Source: Methanobacteriota archaeon (GTDB lineage Archaea > Methanobacteriota > Methanobacteria > Methanobacteriales > Methanobacteriaceae). Taken from it: a stretch of DNA of 15,895 bases. Each line of letters opens with the position of its first letter. The stretch's first letter is position 1. This document shows positions 1 through 6,375 of this stretch, piece after piece. Both the position numbers and the translations under genes were made by a program. Location: the NCBI GenBank assembly GCA_023440975.1, contig JAEZRD010000105.1, positions 1-15,895 of the forward strand. Direction: 5' to 3'. The notes beneath the pieces are model-generated. The model ran no database searches and was not told the DNA's origin. It saw only the letters and a list, made by a program, of their open reading frames with translations.

Positions 1-275
1 TTGAGCATTTATTGCCTGTAATTGAATGGTATAATGATAAAAGGGATATTATTCGTTCAGATGGTAATGTTAAGGCTAAAAAGTTTAGTATTGGGGAGAT
101 TCGTAAAGATGATTATAAAATGAATTACTGTATTTTAAGCTCTCTTAAAACAGTTAATAGTCCTGCAGAATTGATTAAGGATTATCGTTTTAATCGTAAG
201 ATTTGTAATAATGAAATTGATGAAGCTTTAGATAATATGGAGAGAATTCTTAATACTCATTATTATGAATTGTAA
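1..275 (+). CDS. hsdM: Type I restriction-modification DNA methylase (HsdM), C-terminal fragment
   Basis: This reading frame is open from the window edge and ends at TAA 273-275, so only the C-terminal ~90 residues of a longer gene are visible. The segment EHLLPVIEWYNDKR followed by KKFSIGEIRKDDYKMNYC resembles the tail of N-6 adenine methylases of type I systems, where a W/Y-rich helix is followed by 'eI...dYnLn'. The catalytic NPPF motif and SAM-binding region would lie upstream of the window. A TTG at 12 could serve as a start, but no ribosome binding site is seen and the frame continues upstream, so a truncated larger gene is more likely. It is followed after 27 bases by an HsdS gene, the usual hsdM-hsdS order. 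The methylase assignment rests on this context and the short tail alone. Confidence 0.65.
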   Translation, partial: EHLLPVIEWYNDKRDIIRSDGNVKAKKFSIGEIRKDDYKMNYCILSSLKTVNSPAELIKDYRFNRKICNNEIDEALDNMERILNTHYYEL

Positions 276-302
276 AATTAATTGAAGGGGATAATTGGGA
301 TT

Positions 303-1817
303 ATGAAAATTAATGATGATAATATTTTAAGATTAGCTAAATATATTAAGGGAAGTCCTAAAACTCATAATTCTGAGTATGAATCAGTTCGCCCTATATT
401 AAAAAAGTTTAAAGATTTTAAAAGTGAATTAGTTAGTGAGGGTTTGATTAAAAAAGAGAAATTAGATTCTTATATTTACAAGGGAAATGGTCATTTTTAT
501 GAAATAATAAATGTTAATGAATCTGTGTGTATTGATGCAGAATTACCATTTGAAGTTCCTGATAATTGGTGTTGGGTGCGTTTAAGTTCAATTAGTTTAA
601 ATTTTGATAATAAAAGAACACCGTTGTCTGTTAAGAAAAGAAAGGGTCAAGAGAAAGTTTATCCTTATTATGGATCTAGTGGTGAAATTGATAAGATTGA
701 GTCTTATGTTTTTAATGGTCAATATTTGTTAATGGTAGAAGATAGTGGGGTTCTTAAAACTAATAAAACTGTTTGTGTTGTTGTTGATGGTAAGTTTTCA
801 ACAAATAATCATGTGCATGTTTTAAAAGTTGATGAAAATATTGCTGATTATGTTTGTCAATATTTAAATTCATTAGATTATGAGGGTTTGAATCTTTTAA
901 CTGGTGCTGTTGTTCCTAAGATTAATCAGAAAAATTTAAAAAATATTCTTGTTCCTTTACCTCCTTTAGAAGAGCAGGTTGAGATTTTGGATATGATTTA
1001 TTGTTTATCTTATTATTATCGTAGATTTAGGAAGTATGAAAGTAAATTATTAAGTATAGAAAAAGAGTTTACTAAAGATTTTAGGACTTCTGTTTTACAT
1101 GATGCTATATTTGGTGAACTTAGTACTCATAATTTGGGGGATGATTCTGCTTTTAATATGGTTAATTTTTATGAGGGTAATAATGATAATTTTAGTTATT
1201 CTTATATAAGAAAGGTTGATGGGTCTTATTTTGAGTATAAGGATGGGGAAGAGTATTGTATTGATGATTTTATTCCTTTTGATATTCCTGATAATTGGTT
1301 GTGGGTTCGTATGGAGAATCTTGTTCAGGTTGTAGGGGGTACTCATGAGAGTCTTAATTATGTGGGTGAAGGTTATCCTGTAATTACTAGTAAGAATTTA
1401 AGAGATGAGAAGATTGATTGGGAGGATGTTAAGTATATTAGTGAAGAGGATTATCAGAGACTTCATAGTAAAACTCCTATTGATCAGGGGGATATTTTGT
1501 TTGGTATTGTAGGTAATATTGGTAATTCTGTTATGGTTTTGGATAGGACTGATTTTTGTATTAAGAATGTTGCTGTTTTGAAGCCTTATATTGAGGGTAT
1601 GGATTTAAGTTATTTGTATACTATTTTAAGGTATGTTGAGATTCAGATTAAAGAGCATGCTGTGGGTGTTGCTCAGCCTTTTGTTTCTTTGGAATTTTTG
1701 AGGAATTTTTTAGTGCCTTTGCCTCCTTTTAATGAGCAGGTGGATATTTGTGAGAAGGTTGATGAATTGAAGATTCAGCTTCAAAATATTATTGATGCTG
1801 TGGATTGTGATTTATGA
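303..1817 (+). CDS. hsdS: Type I restriction-modification specificity subunit HsdS
   Basis: HsdS is the DNA-recognition subunit shared by the methylase (M2S) and the endonuclease (R2M2S) of type I systems. The protein has 504 residues from ATG 303. An in-frame TTG at 282 exists, but AGGGGAT at 286-292 is well placed as ribosome binding site for ATG 303. Two target recognition domains are evident as an internal duplication: ELPFEVPDNWCWVRL (about 80-94) matches FIPFDIPDNWLWVRM (about 323-337), and NILVPLPPLEEQ (about 214-225) matches NFLVPLPPFNEQ (about 468-479). Helical, charged spacer segments follow each domain (about 225-270 and 480-500), as in conserved HsdS dimer-spacer helices. Length and layout fit an intact, bipartite-site HsdS. 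Codons end overwhelmingly in T or G. The cognate methylase tail is just upstream; HsdR is not in the window. Confidence 0.93.
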   Translation: MKINDDNILRLAKYIKGSPKTHNSEYESVRPILKKFKDFKSELVSEGLIKKEKLDSYIYKGNGHFYEIINVNESVCIDAELPFEVPDNWCWVRLSSISLNFDNKRTPLSVKKRKGQEKVYPYYGSSGEIDKIESYVFNGQYLLMVEDSGVLKTNKTVCVVVDGKFSTNNHVHVLKVDENIADYVCQYLNSLDYEGLNLLTGAVVPKINQKNLKNILVPLPPLEEQVEILDMIYCLSYYYRRFRKYESKLLSIEKEFTKDFRTSVLHDAIFGELSTHNLGDDSAFNMVNFYEGNNDNFSYSYIRKVDGSYFEYKDGEEYCIDDFIPFDIPDNWLWVRMENLVQVVGGTHESLNYVGEGYPVITSKNLRDEKIDWEDVKYISEEDYQRLHSKTPIDQGDILFGIVGNIGNSVMVLDRTDFCIKNVAVLKPYIEGMDLSYLYTILRYVEIQIKEHAVGVAQPFVSLEFLRNFLVPLPPFNEQVDICEKVDELKIQLQNIIDAVDCDL

Positions 1818-1822
1818 AGTGG

Positions 1823-1840
1823 TTTTTTTAGTATTTTTTT
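1823..1840 (+). terminator. Oligo-T terminator after hsdS
   Basis: Two T7 runs (1823-1829 and 1834-1840) start six bases after the hsdS stop codon. Runs of T after a stop codon are the usual termination signal in Methanobacteriales. No strong hairpin precedes them. Confidence 0.5.
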
Positions 1841-2248
1841 ATCCTAATTTTCATAGGCTAAGAGTATCATGTTTTTTATTAAACTTGTTTCTATGCTTTT
1901 TATATTAAAATTTAATTAGAATTCCAATAGCTTTATATAATATAACTTATATAATTAGAGTTTAGCTTATAATAATGGTGCATAATTTTTCAAAAAAAAA
2001 TAAAAAATAGTAATCCTTTTATTGAATTATTAATTTTTGCCCCTTAAAAATTATTTAATATATTCTAAAGCGAAAAATTATGTTACTGAAACACGAAAAC
2101 CATTTATTATAAGCATATAGGTAAAAAAATTGAAGGAATCAGAGAATATTTTATTGAAAACCTTACATTAATCTTAATTAATTTGTGTTTCTTTTATTGT
2201 TTGTTCACAGGTTAATATTTCTTTAGGTGTAAGGCAATAAAATCTTCA
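1841..2248. other. Non-coding AT-rich stretch between hsdS and the ArcS-like gene
   Basis: No convincing gene is seen here on either strand; the only open frames are about ten codons long. The stretch contains TATA-like sequence (around 1930-1940) and a small hairpin with 8-bp arms TAATTTTT (2031-2038) and AAAAATTA (2046-2053). Neither can be assigned a role. It may be spacer or the remains of a lost gene next to the restriction-modification locus. Confidence 0.5.
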
Positions 2249-2300
2249 ATGTTTGAGAAAAAAGAATAGGGCACCTCCATATTCTTTTTCTCTTAAACAT
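2249..2300. terminator. Long hairpin with a Shine-Dalgarno/anti-Shine-Dalgarno loop
   Basis: A near-perfect inverted repeat pairs 2249-2268 (ATGTTTGAGAAAAAAGAATA) with 2280-2300, with only one or two bulged bases, around an 11-base loop. The loop reads GGGCACCTCCA on the plus strand, so the minus-strand transcript would show GGAGGTG in the loop. It lies 52 bases downstream of the end of the minus-strand ArcS-like gene. It is probably a terminator or 3'-end processing structure for that gene, possibly bidirectional. The stem is seen directly; the role is inferred. Confidence 0.55.
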
Positions 2301-2309
2301 ATTTCCTAT

Positions 2310-2335
2310 AAAAAAAAGCTTTTTTTAAAAAAAAA
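2310..2335. terminator. A8-GC-T7-A9 palindrome, likely terminator of the minus-strand gene
   Basis: A perfect 16-bp palindrome, seven A then GC then seven T (2311-2326), is followed by nine A on the plus strand (T9 on the minus strand, 2335-2327). A minus-strand transcript reaches the oligo-U 17 bases after the stop codon of the ArcS-like gene, a typical archaeal termination signal. Confidence 0.5.
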
Positions 2336-2351
2336 TTATTAAAATATGTTT

Positions 2352-3089
2352 TTAATATAATTGTGTATATTTTAACAAATAATCACTATATCTTTTATCT
2401 AATATGCGTAGAGCACTAGTATTTTGGGGACTAGTTACAGCACGTTCTTCAACAAGATTTCTAAGTGAATTATTTTTCATATGTTCTCTTACTTCTCTTA
2501 AAACTAGATTAATACTGTTTCTATTATACTCTTTTAATCCATTAGGAGTGAAATTATAGATTTTATAAACTTCTAAATCATAATTTTTAGTAGGAGTCAT
2601 TAAAACATTTAAAGTAGAATAATAATCAGCAGTTTCAATATTAAAAGCATCAATACCTAGATAAGTGAGTAATGGTATGAATGATGGTTCTGCAAATGGG
2701 AATATGAGATAAGTGGTGGTTTGAATTGTTTCTCTTAATTTTATAATTAATTCTATTAAATCTTCAGGGTGTAATAATAAATCATCAGAATTTGCAATTA
2801 TTAAACTTTCATAACCTAATTCTTCTAATTTTTTAGCACATTGGCATCTTAAATCAATATACTTTGATCCATGTATAACTGCAATTTTAGCATCATTTTC
2901 TTTTTCTGCTTGTTCAAGTGTTTTTCTAACTCCATATTCAGCTATTTCTCTTTCCACATTATAAGCTGTTGGTGTGTCCTTTGCTACTTGATAATTGTTT
3001 AAATCTATGGCATAAGGTGTAAGTTGATTATGTTTTTTTGTTAACCTTCCTGGTCCATCATGTTTTTTGATTTCAAATTTTTTTGTCAT
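2352..3089 (-). CDS. ArcS/TGT-like protein (archaeosine tRNA-modification family, N-terminal domain only)
   Basis: The 245-residue protein begins with FEIKKHDGPGR (about 5-15), the opening signature of archaeosine-synthase-type proteins, followed by PTAYNVEREIA (40-50), AVIHGSKYIDLR (70-81), FPFAEPSFIPLLTYLGID (130-147) and VLMTPTKNYDL (162-172). These resemble the tRNA-guanine transglycosylase-like (beta/alpha)8 core of the ArcS family, which converts preQ0 at tRNA position 15 to archaeosine. Full ArcS proteins are usually about twice this length, with C-terminal PUA-type RNA-binding domains that are absent here. It could therefore be one half of a split enzyme or a paralogue with another role. 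The ATG has no clear ribosome binding site. A TATA-like CTTATAAA on the minus strand (3124-3117) would start transcription only about five bases upstream, suggesting a nearly leaderless mRNA. Family assignment is from recalled motifs. Confidence 0.65.
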   Translation of the reverse strand: MTKKFEIKKHDGPGRLTKKHNQLTPYAIDLNNYQVAKDTPTAYNVEREIAEYGVRKTLEQAEKENDAKIAVIHGSKYIDLRCQCAKKLEELGYESLIIANSDDLLLHPEDLIELIIKLRETIQTTTYLIFPFAEPSFIPLLTYLGIDAFNIETADYYSTLNVLMTPTKNYDLEVYKIYNFTPNGLKEYNRNSINLVLREVREHMKNNSLRNLVEERAVTSPQNTSALRILDKRYSDYLLKYTQLY

Positions 3090-3107
3090 GTTATTTTTCT
3101 TTGTTGT

Positions 3108-3139
3108 AAGTGTTTTTTATAAGTTATTCTTAAACACTT
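3108..3139. promoter_or_regulatory. Inverted repeat flanking the TATA box of the ArcS-like gene
   Basis: AAGTGTTT (3108-3115) and AAACACTT (3132-3139) form a perfect 8-bp inverted repeat. The minus-strand TATA-like CTTATAAA (3124-3117) lies between the arms. The position suits an operator for the divergent intergenic region, but a simple hairpin is equally possible. Confidence 0.35.
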
Positions 3140-3156
3140 TTTTTTTAGAAAATTTT

Positions 3157-3164
3157 TTATATAA
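3157..3164 (+). promoter_or_regulatory. TATA box of the small unknown gene
   Basis: TTATATAA at 3157-3164 is a good archaeal TATA box. Transcription would begin about 25 bases downstream, near 3182-3188. This excludes the ATG at 3164 as a start and supports ATG 3224. Confidence 0.5.
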
Positions 3165-3223
3165 TGTTGGAGTTTATTTATAATAATAGAGAAACCATTT
3201 TAGTTAGGGGGCTTTATTTTTTT

Positions 3224-3484
3224 ATGAGTGAAAAAAGGTTAAATGATGAGTTAGATAAGAAATTAAGGGATTATATTTCAATTAATTATCCTGTAGTGGA
3301 AGATTTTGATTATCATTTTGATGAAGAGGGTAATAGAATTACTTTAACTGGTAAAATAAATATGCCTAATTCTGAAGTTATTTTATATGCTATTGATGAT
3401 GTTGAAGAAATCTTAAATGTTCATTATGTTGGTGTTAGATCTGTGAATGGTTCTCATGCTTTTACTTATGAGTTTAATGAGTAG
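3224..3484 (+). CDS. Small conserved-looking protein of unknown function
   Basis: I do not recognise this 86-residue acidic, soluble protein. It begins MSEKRLNDELDKKLRDYIS (amphipathic helix), followed by FDYHFDEEGNRITLTGKI and a region ending FTYEFNE. The alternation of short beta strands and helices, with ITLTGKI then AIDDVEEILNV, is loosely like BON-type small domains, but this is weak. There is no signal peptide or membrane segment. A longer frame starts at ATG 3164, but that codon overlaps the TATA box, while AGGGGG at 3206-3211 sits upstream of ATG 3224, so 3224 is preferred. It is transcribed away from the ArcS-like gene and ends 210 bases before hdrC, with T-rich sequence directly after the stop. 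Confidence 0.7.
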   Translation: MSEKRLNDELDKKLRDYISINYPVVEDFDYHFDEEGNRITLTGKINMPNSEVILYAIDDVEEILNVHYVGVRSVNGSHAFTYEFNE

Positions 3485-3574
3485 ATTTTTTATTTTTTTT
3501 ATTGTTTTGAATATTTGTTTTGTTTTGTTTTTTGTTTTTGTGGGTGTAGGTTTATTTTTTTGTTGTACCTAAAA

Positions 3575-3610
3575 AAGTGTCACCTAAAAGGTTACACTTC
3601 TGATTTTTTT
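3575..3610 (+). promoter_or_regulatory. Inverted repeat upstream of hdrC: operator or terminator
   Basis: Arms AAGTGTCACCT (3575-3585) and AGGTTACACTT (3589-3599) pair at 10 of 11 positions around AAA, and T7 follows at 3604-3610. It could terminate the small upstream gene. It also sits 18 bases upstream of the hdrC TATA box, where archaeal activators bind. The sequence alone does not decide between these. Confidence 0.5.
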
Positions 3611-3617
3611 AGTAATC

Positions 3618-3626
3618 TTTATATAC
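3618..3626 (+). promoter_or_regulatory. TATA box of the hdrC-hdrB operon
   Basis: TTTATATAC at 3618-3626 is a strong archaeal TATA box. Transcription would start near 3643-3650, giving a leader of about 45-50 bases that contains the ribosome binding site AAGGTG (3679-3684) ten bases before ATG 3695. Confidence 0.6.
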
Positions 3627-3694
3627 TCATTTTCCTTAAATAATAATTAAGGATTTGAGGTAAAAGCCAGTGATTATCCAAGGTGTGTTTATAA

Positions 3695-4807
3695 ATGTCT
3701 GTATTAGATAAATTAAAAAAGATGGTAAAAGAAGCACAAGCAGATATTGACAAAAGTCAAGCTGAAAGTGCAAATAGAGAACCAGAAAAACAGACATCTT
3801 CCGAAGACAAGGTTGAAAAGATTCAAAAATACAGAAAATCTGCTTCTGAAGAAACCACAGTTACATCTGAACCAATAAAAGAACCAGAGGTTATTATTCC
3901 ACAACATGCAGAGGAAGAAAAAGTTCAAGAAGAACCTGAACCTGAAGTTGTTGAAGAACCAGTAGTAGAGCCTGAACCAGAAGTTGAAGTTCAAGAAGAA
4001 CCTGAAATTGAAGTTGAGCCCGAACCTGAAGTTGTTGAAGTAGAAATTCCTGATGAAGAAGAAGCTACCGAAACTCCAAAAGAAGAACCTACTGAAGATG
4101 AAATCATAGATGATGTGATTAGTGAAGAAGAAGAATTAGATAAAAAGGTTATTGAAAATAACGAAATTTCTGAGGAAGAAGAACCTGAAGAGGAATCTAA
4201 AGAAGAAACTTCTGAAGAAGAAACTAAAAAAGATAAAAAGAGCGATAAAATGACTTTATTAGACGATAACGAAGTATATGGAATGGATGCACTCGATGAA
4301 GAATTCCATCAAAAATTCATCGATGCAGGTGTTGAAAGTGTAGATCTTTGTTTCCAATGTGGTACATGTGGAGGAACATGTCCATCAGGAAGAAGAACTC
4401 CATACAGAGTAAGAAAATTAGTAAGAAACTGTTTACTTGGATTAAAAGAAGCAGTTATCTCTGATGACGCATTATGGATGTGTACTACCTGTTACACTTG
4501 CCAAGAAAGATGTCCTAGAGGAGTAAAAATTGTAGATGTTGTAAAACAAGCACGTCGTGAAGCTTCTCATGCAGGATACATGGCAAAAGCACACAAAATG
4601 ACTGGAGTATTCGTAATGAACACTGGTCACGGAGTACCAATCAATGATGCAACTAAAGTAATGAGAAAGAGAATTGGTCTTCCAGAAATACCACCTACAA
4701 CTCATGCACATCCTGAAGCATTAAAAGAAATTCAAGACATTTGTAAAGCATGTGAATTTGATACATTAATCGGTTATGACGAAGCTACCGGTGGATTAAA
4801 AGAATAA
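3695..4807 (+). CDS. hdrC: CoB-CoM heterodisulfide reductase subunit C with a long acidic N-terminal extension
   Basis: HdrC is the iron-sulfur subunit of the soluble HdrABC complex; it passes electrons from HdrA towards the catalytic HdrB during CoM-S-S-CoB reduction. Both [4Fe-4S] motifs are complete: C219-x2-C222-x2-C225-x3-C229-P and C263-x2-C266-x2-C269-x3-C273-P. The HdrC core starts at M186 (MTLLDDNEVYGMD) and is about 185 residues, the family's normal length. Residues 1-185 are extra: a Lys-rich helix (MSVLDKLKKMVKEAQ) then a Glu/Pro/Val low-complexity region (about 85-180) with internal DNA repeats. The start at 3695 has a good ribosome binding site (AAGGTG, 3679-3684), whereas ATG 4250 (M186) has none, so the extension is probably translated. 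hdrB follows after 31 bases. The C-rich third positions in the core (TTC, AAC, ATC) suggest high expression. Confidence 0.95.
   Translation: MSVLDKLKKMVKEAQADIDKSQAESANREPEKQTSSEDKVEKIQKYRKSASEETTVTSEPIKEPEVIIPQHAEEEKVQEEPEPEVVEEPVVEPEPEVEVQEEPEIEVEPEPEVVEVEIPDEEEATETPKEEPTEDEIIDDVISEEEELDKKVIENNEISEEEEPEEESKEETSEEETKKDKKSDKMTLLDDNEVYGMDALDEEFHQKFIDAGVESVDLCFQCGTCGGTCPSGRRTPYRVRKLVRNCLLGLKEAVISDDALWMCTTCYTCQERCPRGVKIVDVVKQARREASHAGYMAKAHKMTGVFVMNTGHGVPINDATKVMRKRIGLPEIPPTTHAHPEALKEIQDICKACEFDTLIGYDEATGGLKE
3923..4040 (+). repeat. Imperfect repeats coding the Glu/Pro-rich tract of HdrC
   Basis: Two exact direct repeats are present: an 18-base unit GTTCAAGAAGAACCTGAA at 3923-3940 and 3989-4006, and a 19-base unit GAACCTGAAGTTGTTGAAG at 3938-3956 and 4022-4040. 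The spacings differ (66 and 84 bases), which indicates stepwise expansion of the acidic tract. Its length may vary between strains. Confidence 0.85.
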
Positions 4808-4838
4808 AATTTATGAGGATTAATTAGGAGATAATAAA

Positions 4839-5750
4839 ATGGAAATAGCATATTTTTTAGGATGTATCATGGAAAATCGTTATCCTGGTATAGAAAAATC
4901 AACAAGATTATTATTTGATAAATTAGGCGTAGAACTTAAAGATATGGAAGGAGCATCATGTTGTCCTGCTCCTGGAGTATTCGGTTCTTTCGATGAAAAA
5001 ACTTGGGCTAGTATTGCAGCACGTAACATAGCTATTGCAGAAGGTATGGGAGATGAAATCTTAACTGAATGTAATGGATGTTTCGGATCTTTATCTGATT
5101 GTAACAGATTATTAAAAGCAAATGCTGATAAAAAAGAAGAAATTAATGGTGTTTTAGCTGAAACTACTGATAAACAATTCCAAGGAACAACTAATATTAG
5201 ACATTTAGCTGAATTCTTATACAATGATATTGGTTTAGATAAACTTCAAGAATTATTCACTGAAAACTTAAACTTAAATGTAGCTGTACACTACGGTTGT
5301 CACTTCCTTAAACCTACTGCTGAAATAGGTATTGAAGAAAGTGCAGAAAACCCAACTATTCTTGATGAATTAGTTGAAATTACTGGTGCTAAATCTATCC
5401 CTTACGAAGCAAAAATGATGTGCTGTGGTGCAGGTGGAGGTTTAAGATCCCGTGATAAAGATGTAACAACTAGTTACACTTATGAAAAACTTACTAACAT
5501 GGAAGCTGCTGGTGCTGACTGTATTATTGATGTTTGCCCATTCTGTCATTTACAATTTGATGTAGGTCAAAAAGAAGTAAATGAAAAATACGGAACTAAC
5601 TTCGATATTCCTGTTTTCCATTTAGCTCAACTTTACGGTTTAGCTATGGGTTTAAGTGCAGATGAATTAACTTTAGATGCTCAAATTATTGATTCTGATC
5701 CTGTACTTAAGAAACTTGTTGCAGAAGCAGATGATCAAATAGCTGAATAA
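4839..5750 (+). CDS. hdrB: CoB-CoM heterodisulfide reductase catalytic subunit B
   Basis: HdrB carries the active site where CoM-S-S-CoB is reduced to the two thiols, regenerating the methyl acceptor for the last step of methanogenesis. The 303-residue protein has the two cysteine-rich CCG-type domains expected: C9, C41-C42, C78-x2-C81 in the first, and C154, C195-C196-G, C233-x2-C236 in the second. Together they hold the noncubane iron-sulfur clusters. The first domain has CCP rather than CCG. Length is normal for the family and no membrane segment is present, as in cytoplasmic HdrABC. The start is fixed by AGGAG (4826-4830) eight bases upstream of ATG 4839. It is co-transcribed with hdrC, and a strong terminator follows at 5876-5911. 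HdrA is not encoded in the window. Confidence 0.97.
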   Translation: MEIAYFLGCIMENRYPGIEKSTRLLFDKLGVELKDMEGASCCPAPGVFGSFDEKTWASIAARNIAIAEGMGDEILTECNGCFGSLSDCNRLLKANADKKEEINGVLAETTDKQFQGTTNIRHLAEFLYNDIGLDKLQELFTENLNLNVAVHYGCHFLKPTAEIGIEESAENPTILDELVEITGAKSIPYEAKMMCCGAGGGLRSRDKDVTTSYTYEKLTNMEAAGADCIIDVCPFCHLQFDVGQKEVNEKYGTNFDIPVFHLAQLYGLAMGLSADELTLDAQIIDSDPVLKKLVAEADDQIAE

Positions 5751-5875
5751 GTTTTATAGTTCTTTGAATTACCCTTTAGGTTAATGCAGTTTGTTATTAT
5801 GTTCTGCCTTTAATTAAGTAAATAATTGAGTTTGTGTTAATTTATTGGTGTAATTCTTTTTTAGTAAAAAGATTT

Positions 5876-5911
5876 AGGGGAAGATATTTTTTTTATCTTC
5901 CTCTTTTTTTT
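5876..5911 (+). terminator. Hairpin terminator of the hdrCB operon
   Basis: The stem AGGGGAAGATA (5876-5886) pairs with TATCTTCCTCT (5894-5904), 11 bp with one G-U, around a seven-T loop. Eight T follow (5904-5911). This is the clearest terminator in the window, 126 bases after the hdrB stop. Confidence 0.75.
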
Positions 5912-6108
5912 AAAAAAACTTTTAGTTTTAGTATTTACAAACATTTTTATACTATGCTAACAAAAGTATTTAAGTAAAATAATAAAATATATTTAACATT
6001 AAAATCTTAATTAAATTTGATTGAAAAATTTAATCAAAAAAAAAAATTAAATCATATTTAACTAGATTAAAAAAAAATACAAGAAAAATTAAATGGAGTA
6101 TTAAAAAT
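5912..6108 (+). promoter_or_regulatory. Promoter region of the DUF749/DUF2096 pair with an inverted repeat
   Basis: The region is almost purely A/T. TTTGATT (6016-6022) and AATCAAA (6032-6038) form a perfect 7-bp inverted repeat with a nine-base spacer, a possible operator. Several TATA-like stretches occur (for example ATATTTAA around 6054-6061), so no single promoter can be fixed. GGAG at 6095-6098 is the ribosome binding site for the next gene. Confidence 0.35.
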
Positions 6109-6375
6109 ATGTTTATAGCAACTTTAAACGGAATATTCAGATACAAAGACTTACCTGAAGACATGATACCTTACGTAACATTCAAAGCAACAATAGAAAG
6201 TCAAGATCCTCAACCTGAAGACAAAATAGCAATACTTGATATAACTGGAACAACCACTCATCATGTTCTATTTTTAAACGAGTATAATAATATTGAACAA
6301 ATCAAAGATGAATTAAAAGAAGAAGATGCAAAAATCAACTATGAAACCATGAAAATATTAGAAGGTCATATATGA
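6109..6375 (+). CDS. Conserved archaeal protein, DUF749-like
   Basis: This is an 88-residue soluble protein of unknown function. It has an N-terminal MFIATLNGIFRYKDLPEDM, a central strand-rich part (VTFKATIES, IAILDITGTTTHHVLFLNEY) and a C-terminal helix. The pattern recalls the small DUF749 family of methanogens, but this is from memory and unverified. There is no membrane segment or metal-binding motif. ATG 6109 is supported by GGAG at 6095-6098. Its TGA stop overlaps the ATG of the next gene (ATGA, 6372-6375), so the two are translationally coupled and probably act together. The pair is separated from hdrB by a strong terminator, so it is likely a distinct transcription unit. Confidence 0.75.
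   Translation: MFIATLNGIFRYKDLPEDMIPYVTFKATIESQDPQPEDKIAILDITGTTTHHVLFLNEYNNIEQIKDELKEEDAKINYETMKILEGHI

Noticed and set aside
1..1817. Phase-variable HsdS shuffling system
   Set aside because: Only one hsdS is visible, with no recombinase and no inverted partial hsdS copies in the window.
1841..2248. CRISPR array or RNA gene in the gap after hsdS
   Set aside because: No repeat-spacer periodicity and no tRNA-like fold was found; only short A/T hairpins are present.
2224..2300. 25-codon minus-strand frame starting ATGTTTAAGAGAAAAAGA inside the long hairpin
   Set aside because: Its ATG lies in the stem, the GGAGGTG motif is inside the frame rather than upstream, and its coding is explained by the inverted repeat.
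3713..3994. Phe-rich open frame antisense to the hdrC extension
   Set aside because: It is the mirror of Glu/Lys codons (GAA/AAA read as TTC/TTT). It has no ribosome binding site and low-complexity composition.
4250..4252. Internal ATG as the true hdrC start
   Set aside because: It matches the usual HdrC N-terminus but has no ribosome binding site, whereas ATG 3695 has promoter and binding site and the upstream frame shows no stop over 185 codons.
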